NCBI RefSeq assembly: GCF_020443705.1
Contig: NZ_JAIZZK010000006.1
Location: forward strand, 79,223-143,222
Source of the DNA: Clostridium algoriphilum
Lineage (GTDB): Bacteria; Bacillota; Clostridia; Clostridiales; Clostridiaceae
Direction of reading: 5' to 3'
Length of the DNA stretch: 64,000 bases
Shown: in pieces, positions 30,466 to 39,788 of the stretch
Numbering within the stretch: the stretch's first letter is position 1
Layout: each line of letters opens with the position of its first letter
Notes under the pieces: model-generated
The model's database searches: none
What the model was told of the DNA's origin: nothing
The model's input: only the letters and a program-made list of their open reading frames with translations
Made by a program: the position numbers and the translations under genes

Positions 30466-31542
30466 ATGGAAGCTATAGTTAGGGTAATTGATCAAACTGT
30501 AAATGAAGCTCTAAGATTAGGAATTGGAATTAGTAATATTAAGTTAATGATAAAAAAAATGCAAAAATATCCTGTAGAAGCAGTAGATGTGTATTTAAAA
30601 TATTGGGAAAATAGTTGTTGCATATTAGGACAAGCAGATATATTGGAATTAGTGCGTTGTGTTGTTAATACTTCAGGTGAAGAAATGGCTTTAGCTAAAG
30701 AAATAGGTTTTTCCAAGGTAGTAATAACTTGGGAACATCATATTGGAAATCTATCTTTAGTTCAGCTTTTCTCAGCTTTAGTTGAAGCTAAAGCTTTTGC
30801 TAAGGAAATCTATCTATGTATTGAAAATGCCTCTGAATTTGAAAGCAGTGAAATAGAATTGTATTGGCCTATAGTTGTGAAATATGGAGTTAAAAGATTA
30901 ATTTATAAGGATAAGAACAGTAATATGGATCCGTTTAGGACTTTTGAAAATTTAAAGCAACTTAAAAAGGTGGCACCTTGCCCTCTTGAATTTATAGGTA
31001 ATAATGGTTTAGGGTTAGCTACCTCAAATAGTCTAGCAGCATTTAGAGCTGATATAAACTATATAGGTACAGCAGTTGGAGGGGTAGGTTTATGTGGAAA
31101 TGCCGCAATGGAAGAAGTTTTGATGACACTTAAGCATTTGTGGAAACAGGGACAGGTAACTAGTGGATATTCATTAGCCTTTGATTGCTCTGAGATATTA
31201 AGTTATATGGGATTAACGTTGTCTGTGGATAAGGCTATCATTGGTAATAATATTTTTGCTCATGAGTCAGGGATTCATGTTGATGGAATATCTAAAAATC
31301 CTTATTTATATGAAGCAATTAAGCCTGAAGAAGTAGGGTTAACTAGGCAAATAATAATTGGAAAACATTCAGGCATGGCTTCTATTAAATTTAAATTTCT
31401 TCAGTGGAATTTGAATTTAAGTCAATTAGAGGCAAGGGAAGTGCTAGCCAAGGTTAAAGAACTTGCGATAGATCAAAAAAGTGCATTATCAGATTATCAA
31501 CTTAAACAATTATATAAAAAACAACATCAAATGCTTGGATAA
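30466..31542 (+). CDS. nifV-omega: Homocitrate synthase omega part (C-terminal half of NifV)
   Basis: The 358-residue protein holds a degenerate barrel plus the C-terminal subdomains of homocitrate synthase, including IFAHESGIHVDGISKNPYLYE and IIGKHSGMASIKFK. In clostridia NifV is encoded as two proteins, omega and alpha, first described for C. pasteurianum. The catalytic D-T-T-L-R-D-G-E-Q block is in the second protein. Homocitrate is an organic ligand of the FeV-cofactor. It starts behind GGGAGGTG. Confidence 0.88.
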   Translation: MEAIVRVIDQTVNEALRLGIGISNIKLMIKKMQKYPVEAVDVYLKYWENSCCILGQADILELVRCVVNTSGEEMALAKEIGFSKVVITWEHHIGNLSLVQLFSALVEAKAFAKEIYLCIENASEFESSEIELYWPIVVKYGVKRLIYKDKNSNMDPFRTFENLKQLKKVAPCPLEFIGNNGLGLATSNSLAAFRADINYIGTAVGGVGLCGNAAMEEVLMTLKHLWKQGQVTSGYSLAFDCSEILSYMGLTLSVDKAIIGNNIFAHESGIHVDGISKNPYLYEAIKPEEVGLTRQIIIGKHSGMASIKFKFLQWNLNLSQLEAREVLAKVKELAIDQKSALSDYQLKQLYKKQHQMLG

Positions 31543-31572
31543 ATAATTAGATATAAGGGGGGAGGATTAAAT

Positions 31573-32439
31573 ATGAATTCCAATTCGAAGTTTCAAATTG
31601 TAGATACTACACTGCGAGATGGCGAACAGTCTGCAGGTGTTGTTTTCTCTGAAGAGGAAACAATAAACATTGCAACTGCACTTGATAAGGCAGGTGTTAC
31701 TTGGATTGAAGCGGGTACACCCGCAATGGGAGAGAGGGAGCGAAATACATTGAAATTACTATTAGATTTACCATTAAAAGCAACACTGATTGCTTGGAAT
31801 CGCGCAAATTCAAATGATATTCGTGCATCTATTAATTGTGGTTTTTCTTGTATTCATATATCACTTCCTGTATCTGATTTTCATATTTTTCAAAAATTAA
31901 AAAAAAATCGTGAATGGGTTTTAGGAAGGTTAGAAAAAGCCTTAGATCTAGTTAAAAGTTACGGATGTTCTATTATTGTTGGTGCAGAGGATTGCTCTAG
32001 AGCTGATCCGGAGTTTTTCCTTCGCTTCGCTGATGTTGCAGCAAAGTACGGCACTATGCGAATTAGGTTTGCAGATACTGTTGGTTGTTTGGATCCTTTT
32101 AAAACTTTATCTAGTTTAAGTGATTTGGCAAGGAGGTGCCCTATTCCTATTGAATTCCATGGCCATAATGATTTTGGGTTAGCGACAGCAAACACTCTAG
32201 CAGCTTTTAAAGCAGGGGTAGCTTATTCTAGCGTTACTCTAGATGGACTTGGAGAGAAAGCTGGCAATGCACCTTTAGAAGAGGTAGTAACTTCATTATC
32301 AAAACTTTATAACTATAACTGTGGAATAGATCTTCATGTTTTAGCAAATTTATCTGATATAGTAGCTAAAGCCAGTGCAAGGCCGCTATTTCCATATAAG
32401 CCTATAGTTGGATATATAAATAGGAATAAATTCAAATAA
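31573..32439 (+). CDS. nifV-alpha: Homocitrate synthase alpha part (N-terminal catalytic half of NifV)
   Basis: The 288-residue protein has the synthase active site DTTLRDGEQSAGVVFS near residue 12, the metal-binding FHGHNDFGLATANTLAA and GLGEKAGNAPLEE. It ends where a one-chain NifV would continue with its lid and C-terminal domains, which omega supplies. Together the pair condenses acetyl-CoA and 2-oxoglutarate. It is separated from nifV-omega by 30 bases and shares its operon. Confidence 0.9.
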   Translation: MNSNSKFQIVDTTLRDGEQSAGVVFSEEETINIATALDKAGVTWIEAGTPAMGERERNTLKLLLDLPLKATLIAWNRANSNDIRASINCGFSCIHISLPVSDFHIFQKLKKNREWVLGRLEKALDLVKSYGCSIIVGAEDCSRADPEFFLRFADVAAKYGTMRIRFADTVGCLDPFKTLSSLSDLARRCPIPIEFHGHNDFGLATANTLAAFKAGVAYSSVTLDGLGEKAGNAPLEEVVTSLSKLYNYNCGIDLHVLANLSDIVAKASARPLFPYKPIVGYINRNKFK

Positions 32440-32476
32440 ATTGCTGAAATTTATATCTAGTGAGGAGGTGGAGTCT

Positions 32477-32602
32477 TTGTTGAATTCTATCAAGAAATTC
32501 TTATCATATTTCACAATTAGTAAGGATATAGATTGTTCGTATACCGAAGATTTTGATTTAGATGAGGAGATATTTTATTATTACTATACTATGAAATTAT
32601 AA
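32477..32602 (+). CDS. Possible 41-residue small protein
   Basis: A TTG at 32477 is six bases after a strong GAGGAGGTG. The product has an amphipathic Lys/Phe-rich start (MLNSIKKFLSYF) and an acidic then Tyr-rich end (DLDEEIFYYYYTMK). No family is known to me. It sits between nifV-alpha and the receptor gene in the same direction, so it would be co-transcribed with the vnf accessory genes. It is too short to judge by coding bias alone. Confidence 0.45.
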   Translation: MLNSIKKFLSYFTISKDIDCSYTEDFDLDEEIFYYYYTMKL

Positions 32603-32631
32603 AAAAAAGTTTAAAGAGGAAGTGTAGGAAA

Positions 32632-33735
32632 ATGATAAAAAAACGCAATGGAATTTTAGATAGGACAACCATTATTAAATTAATTTGTACAATTGTAGTA
32701 CTCGCAAATTTAACTGGATGTACAAAATCTGTTAATACTTCATCAGCAAATAATTCTAAAACTATGACTCATGTAGTTACGGATATGAAGGGTAGAAAGG
32801 TAACTATACCAAAGAGTGTAAACAAGGTATTATCTCTTAGTAATAACACCACTGTTGACATATATACTATTGCGCCAGACAAACTCGCCGGTTTGAGCTT
32901 TGAGCTAAAAGATGCTGCAAAAAAGTATATAGATGAAAAATATTATAAACTCCCAGTAGTTGGAACCACTTCTGATAAAAAGATTGATTATGAATCTATC
33001 CTTAAAATAAAGCCAGATTTAATTGTCTGCTCAGAGGAAGATCAGCCTTATGCAGCTGATGAAATTCAGAAACAACTAAAAATTCCAGTTGTAATGGTAT
33101 CTGCTAATCTTGAGGATACTGAGAAAGTATATACATTTTTGGGCGAATGTCTTGGTGAACAGAAAAGAGCAAAGGAACTTTCTGACTATTCTAAAAAAGC
33201 TTTGGCTAATGTAAAGGCTATGGTGAAAAAGATTCCAGAGGATAAAAAAGTTAATGTGTATTATGCAGAGGGAGCAAGTTGGCTTCAAACTGATATTTCT
33301 GGAAATATACATACAGAAGTTTTAGATATTGCTGGTGCTAAAAATGTGGCAGATATAGCTGAAGCAAAGATAGGATCCATGGCAACTGTATCAATGGAGC
33401 AAGTTATGTCTTGGAATCCAGATGTGATTTTAGAAGGTGCAACTGCCGCTAAAGGAAAACTATATTCAAGTGTTAGTGAGGATCAGAATTGGACAAAAAT
33501 TAATGCGGTAAAAAACAATAAATATTATAAAATTCCAGCGCTACCTTTTAACTTAGTTGATCGTCCTCCTTCTGCTGTAAGAGTTCTTGGAGTTCAATGG
33601 CTTTCAAATATGTTATATCCAGGATATGTAGAGATAGACATGAGTAAAGAATTCAAAGACTTTTATAAGTTATTTTATAACTATACGCTAACAGATGAAG
33701 ATTTAAAAGAATTATTAAACCATGCTACTTCATAA
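32632..33735 (+). CDS. Substrate-binding lipoprotein of a BtuCD/FecCD-type metal importer (first)
   Basis: The 367-residue protein has an N-terminal signal with lipobox LTGC near residue 27 and a helical-backbone binding fold of cluster A/class II (VLSLSNNTTVDIYTIAPDKLAG, IKPDLIVC, and LVDRPPSAVRVLGVQWLSNMLYP). Such receptors take iron-siderophore, cobalamin, heme or, for MolA, molybdate and tungstate. Placement right after nifV makes vanadium or molybdenum the suspected cargo. That is inference. Confidence 0.8.
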   Translation: MIKKRNGILDRTTIIKLICTIVVLANLTGCTKSVNTSSANNSKTMTHVVTDMKGRKVTIPKSVNKVLSLSNNTTVDIYTIAPDKLAGLSFELKDAAKKYIDEKYYKLPVVGTTSDKKIDYESILKIKPDLIVCSEEDQPYAADEIQKQLKIPVVMVSANLEDTEKVYTFLGECLGEQKRAKELSDYSKKALANVKAMVKKIPEDKKVNVYYAEGASWLQTDISGNIHTEVLDIAGAKNVADIAEAKIGSMATVSMEQVMSWNPDVILEGATAAKGKLYSSVSEDQNWTKINAVKNNKYYKIPALPFNLVDRPPSAVRVLGVQWLSNMLYPGYVEIDMSKEFKDFYKLFYNYTLTDEDLKELLNHATS

Positions 33736-33788
33736 TTGAAAAATTTTGAATTCAAAGGAATTCATATGAAGAAAGGAAAATGAATAAT

Positions 33789-34868
33789 ATGAAAAGTAAA
33801 AAATCTGCCACGTATATGTGTAGAGCTTCAGCAATGTTACTAGTAATATTAATATCTTTTTCAGGATGTAGTGAGAAAAGTAAAAATATTCAAGTGAAAA
33901 CCACATCGGAGATAAAGAAAGACATTGTCATCACAGATATGGCTGGACGTAAAATCAATATTCCGAAAGAAGTAAATAAAATTAGTTGCATACACCCAAT
34001 TCCTTCACATATGGTCTGGAGATTGGCACCAAAAAAAATGGTGAGTATTGATAATCAATTTAAGGATAGATTATTGTTTATGCCTGAGCAAGAGGTTAAA
34101 AGACTTAAAGGTCTTCCTATAACAGGAACTTTTAACACTGGAGATATGGAAACAGAACAAATGCTAATGATAAAACCTGATATTATTATATCTTTAAAGA
34201 AGGATGTAAATCTTGATAAGGAACAAACTAATTATTCAGCTCCTGTAGTTGCAGCCTCAAAGAACAGTCTTACTGATTATGAAGAATCTTGGAGATTAAT
34301 TGGAAAACTGGTAGGTAATGAAAAAGAGGGAAATGAACTAGCAGATTATTGGCATAGCACTATGGCTAAGGTTACAGACATAACATCTAAAATTCCTGAA
34401 AAGGATAAGTTAAAGGTATATTATGCTCAGCCACAAATTAATACAACTGTTGGATCTAAGACTATAATGGCATCAATAATAAGGATGGCTGGAGGAATTA
34501 ATCTTTATGACACAATTTCAACTTCAAAAGCAGATGAAGAGAATGAGAGTGTAACTCCTTCTATGGAGGAAGTACTTACTTGGAATCCTGATGTAATTAT
34601 AGCGAAAACAGCAAAGGCACGTTATGAGATACTCTCAAGTTCAGAATGGAAAAATATAGATGCTGTAAAAAATAAACGTGTATATGCAACCTTAAAATAT
34701 GAAATGTTAGATAGAATTCAGTCCTTAATGGGACTCGAATGGACAGCAAATGTTTTATATCCAAAAAAAATAAACTTAGACATTAATAAAGAGGTAAAAA
34801 CCTTTTATTCAAAGGTTTATTTGTCTAAATCAATAATTGATACACAAATTCACGAGGAAATGAAATAG
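33789..34868 (+). CDS. Substrate-binding lipoprotein of the metal importer (second)
   Basis: A related but distinct 359-residue receptor with lipobox SFSGC near residue 27 and the same fold: KISCIHPIPSHMVWRLAPKKM, MIKPDIIISL, LTWNPDVIIA, and DRIQSLMGLEWTANVLYP. Its binding-site residues differ from the first receptor, so the two may take different forms of the metal. ATG 33789 is preferred to 33780, which is too close to AAAGGA. It is followed by the ATPase and permease. Confidence 0.8.
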   Translation: MKSKKSATYMCRASAMLLVILISFSGCSEKSKNIQVKTTSEIKKDIVITDMAGRKINIPKEVNKISCIHPIPSHMVWRLAPKKMVSIDNQFKDRLLFMPEQEVKRLKGLPITGTFNTGDMETEQMLMIKPDIIISLKKDVNLDKEQTNYSAPVVAASKNSLTDYEESWRLIGKLVGNEKEGNELADYWHSTMAKVTDITSKIPEKDKLKVYYAQPQINTTVGSKTIMASIIRMAGGINLYDTISTSKADEENESVTPSMEEVLTWNPDVIIAKTAKARYEILSSSEWKNIDAVKNKRVYATLKYEMLDRIQSLMGLEWTANVLYPKKINLDINKEVKTFYSKVYLSKSIIDTQIHEEMK

Positions 34869-34939
34869 ATAAAATGAACTACTACTATGATTAATATGAG
34901 TGCGCATTTGTAGTATTTATTATACGGGGGTGAATAGTT

Positions 34940-35722
34940 ATGAAACTTGAAATAAAAAAGGCTGTTTGTGGATATGGGTCAAAAGTTGTGGTAGATGGAA
35001 TATCTGTTAAAGTAGAATCTGGAGAGATATTATGTTTATTGGGTCCAAATGGTGTGGGTAAAACTACTTTATTTAAAACAATTTTAGGCTTTTTAAAATT
35101 AATGAGTGGAAAAATTACTTTGAATGATCAGGATATACAAAACTTTTCTAAAAAGAAATTGGCAATGGCTATTGGTTATGTTCCACAAGCACATATTCCT
35201 TCCTTTCCCTATAACGTATTAGATGTAGTAACAATGGGTCGCACTGCTCATTTGGGAATGTTTTCATCACCATCTAAAGCAGATGTAAAAATCGCGGAGG
35301 AAGCACTAGAAACTTTGGATGTTTCATTTTTGAAACATCGTATCTACACTGAACTTAGTGGCGGTGAGAGGCAAATGATCTTAATTGCAAGGGCACTTAC
35401 TCAACAAAGCGAAATATTGGTAATGGATGAGCCAACCTCAAATTTAGACTTTGGAAATCAAGTTAAAGTGCTTGAACAAATTAATAAGCTTGCAAAAATG
35501 GGAATAGGAATAATTATGACTTCACATTTCCCAGATCATGCTTTTCTTTGTTCAACTAAAGTTGCACTATTACAGAAAAACAATATTTTTACTGTAGGAA
35601 GCGTAGAACAAGTGGTAACTGAAGAAAATTTAAAATCAGCATACGGTGTAAATGTAAAAATAATAAGTAGTGTAAATGAGCAAGGTAAAACAATTAAATC
35701 TTGTGTACCATTAATTAGCTAA
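34940..35722 (+). CDS. ABC importer ATP-binding protein, FepC/BtuD type
   Basis: The 260-residue ATPase has Walker A GPNGVGKTTLFKT, signature LSGGERQMILIARAL and Walker B ILVMDEPTSNLDFG, close to FecE/FepC. The motif VPQAHIPSFPYNVLDVVTMGR is the Q-loop region common to siderophore and cobalamin importers. It follows the receptors by about 70 bases with its own GGGGGTG. It energises the permease at 35764. Confidence 0.88.
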   Translation: MKLEIKKAVCGYGSKVVVDGISVKVESGEILCLLGPNGVGKTTLFKTILGFLKLMSGKITLNDQDIQNFSKKKLAMAIGYVPQAHIPSFPYNVLDVVTMGRTAHLGMFSSPSKADVKIAEEALETLDVSFLKHRIYTELSGGERQMILIARALTQQSEILVMDEPTSNLDFGNQVKVLEQINKLAKMGIGIIMTSHFPDHAFLCSTKVALLQKNNIFTVGSVEQVVTEENLKSAYGVNVKIISSVNEQGKTIKSCVPLIS

Positions 35723-35763
35723 CATATAAATTTATAGATTTCATTTGCAAGGGGAGGTATATT

Positions 35764-36852
35764 ATGGAGATTGAAAAAGATAATCTTTTGGAAGTGAGTA
35801 TTAATGAAGTTAATCTAGAGAAATCAAAGAAAACAAAAGAAAATCGAGCGCCATATATAATTACTAGTTTGATTTTTATTCTAATTGCCATAATATTGAT
35901 ATCTTTTACCCTTGGTAGATATACCATATCATTGCCAGAGTTGTTTGAAGTTTTTACGGGAAAGGTTTTTGGACTTGCACCAACATGGCCTTCAACTATT
36001 GAAACAGTTCTTTTTAATGTGCGTATACCAAGAATTTTAGTGGCTATTATGGTGGGTGCAGCGCTATCTAGCGCTGGAGCCACTTATCAAGGATTGTTTA
36101 AAAACCCTATGGTATCACCTGACATACTTGGAGCTTCAGCTGGAGCTGGTTTTGGTGCTGCTATGGCTATATTAATGTCTTTTGGCAATGTTGGAATTCA
36201 AATAACAGCCTTTATATTCAGCCTATGTGCGGTGTTTCTAAGTTATATTTTAAGTAAAATAATAGGTCGCAACAATAATGTCGTTATGATATTGGTACTT
36301 ACGGGTATGGTAGTGTCTAATCTATTCTCAGCGTTCACCTCAATAACTAAATATGTAGCTGACCCAGAGAGTAAACTGCCTGCTATTACTTTTTGGTTAA
36401 TGGGAGGACTATCATCAGTTACATCAAATCAAGTAATAGTGTTACTAATTCCATTATCTATAGCCATAGTTCCACTTTATCTATTGCGTTATAAGATTAA
36501 TGTTCTTTCCTTTGGGGAGGAAGAGGCTCAGGCTATGGGGATCGATACTGGTAAACTTCGTTTGATATTCATACTATGTGCCACTCTTTTGACGGCGGCT
36601 TCAGTATCAGTAAGTGGCATGATAGGTTGGGTAGGGCTTATAATACCCCATATAGCTAGATTAATAGTGGGACCCAATTACAAGGTGCTTTTGCCAACTT
36701 CTTTACTTATTGGAGGTATATTTATGTTGGTGGTAGACAATATAGCTCGTTGTATTTTTGTAACTGAGATACCACTTGGGATATTAACTTCAATTATTGG
36801 GGCACCGTTCTTTATATATCTATTGTTAAAAGGAAGGAAGGGTTGGGTTTGA
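35764..36852 (+). CDS. ABC importer permease, FecCD/BtuC family
   Basis: The 362-residue protein has an unusually long, charged N-terminal region of about 35 residues and then about ten membrane helices. Family segments are AALSSAGATYQGLFKNPMVSPDILGASAGAG and SVSGMIGWVGLIIPHIARLI. It would dimerise to form the channel. It ends overlapping the acetyltransferase gene, so the two are translated together. Only one permease gene is present, consistent with a homodimer as in BtuC and MolB. Confidence 0.88.
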   Translation: MEIEKDNLLEVSINEVNLEKSKKTKENRAPYIITSLIFILIAIILISFTLGRYTISLPELFEVFTGKVFGLAPTWPSTIETVLFNVRIPRILVAIMVGAALSSAGATYQGLFKNPMVSPDILGASAGAGFGAAMAILMSFGNVGIQITAFIFSLCAVFLSYILSKIIGRNNNVVMILVLTGMVVSNLFSAFTSITKYVADPESKLPAITFWLMGGLSSVTSNQVIVLLIPLSIAIVPLYLLRYKINVLSFGEEEAQAMGIDTGKLRLIFILCATLLTAASVSVSGMIGWVGLIIPHIARLIVGPNYKVLLPTSLLIGGIFMLVVDNIARCIFVTEIPLGILTSIIGAPFFIYLLLKGRKGWV

Positions 36853-37325
36853 AGATTGAAATTAGACTAGCAAATGATAATGATGAAACAGAATGGACAG
36901 AAATGTGGTTAAACTATAATGAATTTTACGGTGCAGAGGTACCTGAAAGTATTACTGCGTCAACCTGGGCTCGTATAATTGATCCAGTAACTCCAATAGG
37001 TGCACTTGTTGCCATTTATAACAGTGAAACTATAGGTTTCGCTAACTATGTTCTTCACTCCTATACTTGGAGCAATGGGTTTGCTTGCCTAATGGATGAT
37101 TTATTTGTTATACCTAAATATAGAGGACGTGGTGCTGCAAAGTTGATGATCCAGAATCTAATTAACATGGGCCATGAACATAATTGGACGAAAATTTATT
37201 GGATGACTCGTCAAGGAAATACTACGGCGAGGGCTCTTTATGATAAATTTTGTTCTATAGATGGATTTGTAAGATACACTATATCGCTTGATGGTATAAG
37301 ACCAACTGCTGGAAATAGTAAATAA
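36843..37325 (+). CDS. GNAT family N-acetyltransferase
   Basis: The 160-residue protein has the GNAT acetyl-CoA site LFVIPKYRGRGAAKLMIQNLI and the following MGHEHNWTKIYWMTRQGNTTARALYDKF, the latter being the usual end-strand and helix. A TTG at 36843 or 36849 overlaps the permease end, so expression is coupled to the importer. Acetylation of a metal-binding small molecule or of a protein is possible, but no substrate can be inferred. Confidence 0.78.
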   Translation: MGLKIEIRLANDNDETEWTEMWLNYNEFYGAEVPESITASTWARIIDPVTPIGALVAIYNSETIGFANYVLHSYTWSNGFACLMDDLFVIPKYRGRGAAKLMIQNLINMGHEHNWTKIYWMTRQGNTTARALYDKFCSIDGFVRYTISLDGIRPTAGNSK

Positions 37326-37366
37326 GATAATAACTATTTTAAAAAATTAAGAGGAGGAAGAAAAAT

Positions 37367-38176
37367 ATGGGTATGAAAATTGCAGTTTTTATTGGTGAGG
37401 ATGGCAAAACAATATCTTTAAATCAAAGTGGTACAATTAGTGTTTATATAAAGGAAAAAGAAGAATGGAAAATAATTAAAGAAGTAGATTTTGAGAGTAA
37501 CGATTTAATGAGTTCAGAAATAATTCGGGATAATGTTAAAACCATGGCAAGTGCTCTTGGTGATTGTAAGGTTTTTGTAGCACGTGGTGTTAAAGGAATA
37601 CCATATACAGTTCTTGATGGCATGGGATTCAATATTTGGAAGGTAGACGGAGCACCAGAGAATTTTTTAGAACTTGTATTTAAAGGTGAGGAAGAGGAGA
37701 AGCTTAATAAACAGAAACCGGAAATTATACCTACCCCTATAAGAAGTGGTAAGGAAGGAAACTATTTTATTGATATGAAAACAGAGATGCAAAATAATTC
37801 GAACTTAACCACCAAACAAATACTCCTGCCTTTCATTTATAACACTACTTTCAATGAACTTGAAATAATTTGCCGTCATGTTCCACATTGGTTTGAAGGG
37901 GAGTTTAATAAACTGAATTTAAGATCAGAGATTGAAAAGATAAATGAAGGAACTGTTAAGGTAAGGGTTTATTCTAAGGATGTTATTGGCAAAATGATAA
38001 CAAAAGATATGACTATTGGAAAAATCCTTAGAAATAATCCTGAAAAAATACATGTTCTAATGGATTTTGGAATGGAGTGTACAGGATGTCTTTCAGTAAA
38101 ATTTGAAACTTTAGAAAAAGCAGCTAATGTGCATGGTGTTAATCTTGATCAATTAATTTATGGATTAAATAATTAG
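37367..38176 (+). CDS. anfO: AnfO-family nitrogenase accessory protein fused to DUF1858
   Basis: The first about 200 of 269 residues match the AnfO family (GEDGKTISLNQSGTISVYIKE at the start, then FVARGVKGIPYTVLDGMGFNIW), genes found with Fe-only and V nitrogenases. The last about 55 residues (MTIGKILRNNPEKIHVLMDF, GMECTGC) are a DUF1858 domain, a small Cys-bearing module of Fe-S and hydride-repair proteins. The join follows MITKDM. The fusion gives a candidate redox or metal-handling helper. A terminator follows. Confidence 0.82.
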   Translation: MGMKIAVFIGEDGKTISLNQSGTISVYIKEKEEWKIIKEVDFESNDLMSSEIIRDNVKTMASALGDCKVFVARGVKGIPYTVLDGMGFNIWKVDGAPENFLELVFKGEEEEKLNKQKPEIIPTPIRSGKEGNYFIDMKTEMQNNSNLTTKQILLPFIYNTTFNELEIICRHVPHWFEGEFNKLNLRSEIEKINEGTVKVRVYSKDVIGKMITKDMTIGKILRNNPEKIHVLMDFGMECTGCLSVKFETLEKAANVHGVNLDQLIYGLNN

Positions 38177-38214
38177 AAACAGGTCGCCTTAAAATTATAG
38201 GCGACCTGTTTTTA
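38177..38214. terminator. Strong terminator after anfO, bidirectional
   Basis: AAACAGGTCGCC pairs with GGCGACCTGTTT around an 11-base loop and is followed by a T-run. The reverse side has an A-rich start, so the same hairpin can end the minus-strand gene at 38232. It marks the end of the vnf-importer unit. Confidence 0.8.
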
Positions 38215-38231
38215 AATATTTTGTTTCTGCA

Positions 38232-39788
38232 TTAATTTAGGCTGCTTTTTTCTAATTCATCAATAATTTCTTGCTCTACCAAGTCCATATTTGTCTTTCC
38301 TATATAACCGAATTTAATCTGATTATTTCTTATAAAGCTCATAGCCTTATAATAAGTAGCATGATTCATATAACCAGAATAGAAAAACACATAATCATAA
38401 TTTGCTAAAACACTAAAATCAAAATTTTCATTGAAGCCGTGTAAAGATCTAAGTTCCGGATATTTTCCCCTGAATTTTCTTCTCCATTCTTTAGCTCCAC
38501 CGATGATGATAATCTTGTTATTTCCAATATAATCAGCTAATGTATTTGCTGAAGTTGATGGAATATAATCATTATTTACTTTAAATACATATTCTCGTAA
38601 AACATTCAATTCATTTCTATATTTTTTCTCTTCCGATAATTGCTTTTCAAGATTATTAATTTTGTTTTGCATTTCGACTACTTGGGAATTATGTGTTTTG
38701 TTTAATTTATTTATTTGATTATTTAAATTCTCTTCGAAGTTTGTATTTTGCTGATTAAAAGTGTTTAGCTTAGTTGAAATGCTTTTATTTGCTTCTTTGA
38801 CAGTATTTAAGTTTTTCTCTAAAGAAGTTACTTTAATAAGTAACGTTTGTTGATTACTCTCAAAATATAAGTCTCTAGTTTTTTTATATTCATTAATTAA
38901 AGATTTTATAAAAATACCATTTACAACAGATTCAATTATTACTTTAGGATCTGAAATTTTATTGCCTCTTTTTATATAGGCTAATAGTATCTCATCGATA
39001 TTCAGGAAATTCGAATCTGAGAAGAGGTGATTTATATCAAATTTATTAATAATGAACATGTTTTCTAGGATTCCACCTAATTCTTCAATATGATGGATAT
39101 CGCTATTTAAAATATCTTTAAAGCTATTTATTTTACCATATTCTCTCTTGAGCGTTGCTTTAATTTCTTGTATTTCTAATTTGTGTACCTCTAATTCTTT
39201 AGTTATATCTCTTGTCATTGGATCATAAAATTCAAATATTTTTATATCATCAATAATTGATTTAAAAAACCCCTGATCAACTTCTTCTACACTACGATAT
39301 ATACCAAAATAAAAATATACTGCCGCTTCTATTCGTGCTTCTGTTTTTCTGGTTATTTCATCCATTTGGAGATATCGTTTAGTTAATTCTTTTTTATCAT
39401 GTTTTTTAACTGCATTAAAAACTACAGAATAGGATTTTCTTAATAATTTAATTACAGTACTTCTTAGGTTATAATCTTTCTCTGCAATTAAAAGGATACC
39501 CAGTGCTTTTCTTCCTTCAATTTCTTGTTGGAGTGTACCTTGTGTCATAATAACATGATTGGTACAAGAAGACATTTTAATAGCTTCATAATACTTAATT
39601 TCATCAAGAAGATATAACCTATTAATATCTTTTTTTATTTCAGAGTTTCTGATCATCGCAATACTAACATTAGCTAATATATAATTTTCAAGAATATTTG
39701 GAGAGACATTCCAAGTTTCACCTATCATTCTTGAAAAACTTTCTATAGTTAAATTTATTTGATCTAAATCTTCTTTAACTAATTCCAC
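38232..39788 (-). CDS. Large coiled-coil protein ending in a DUF2325-like domain
   Basis: The 518-residue protein starts at GTG behind GGAGG. It has a helical body, a long coiled coil near residues 315-400 (NNLEKQLSEEKKYRNELNVL) and a C-terminal DUF2325-like domain from about residue 425 (IIIIGGAKEWRRKFRGKYPE, then FSGYMNHATYYK). The domain resembles the 10132 protein. Its function is unknown. It is transcribed against the vnf genes and between them and the second HTH-PBP regulator. Confidence 0.7.
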   Translation of the reverse strand: MELVKEDLDQINLTIESFSRMIGETWNVSPNILENYILANVSIAMIRNSEIKKDINRLYLLDEIKYYEAIKMSSCTNHVIMTQGTLQQEIEGRKALGILLIAEKDYNLRSTVIKLLRKSYSVVFNAVKKHDKKELTKRYLQMDEITRKTEARIEAAVYFYFGIYRSVEEVDQGFFKSIIDDIKIFEFYDPMTRDITKELEVHKLEIQEIKATLKREYGKINSFKDILNSDIHHIEELGGILENMFIINKFDINHLFSDSNFLNIDEILLAYIKRGNKISDPKVIIESVVNGIFIKSLINEYKKTRDLYFESNQQTLLIKVTSLEKNLNTVKEANKSISTKLNTFNQQNTNFEENLNNQINKLNKTHNSQVVEMQNKINNLEKQLSEEKKYRNELNVLREYVFKVNNDYIPSTSANTLADYIGNNKIIIIGGAKEWRRKFRGKYPELRSLHGFNENFDFSVLANYDYVFFYSGYMNHATYYKAMSFIRNNQIKFGYIGKTNMDLVEQEIIDELEKSSLN

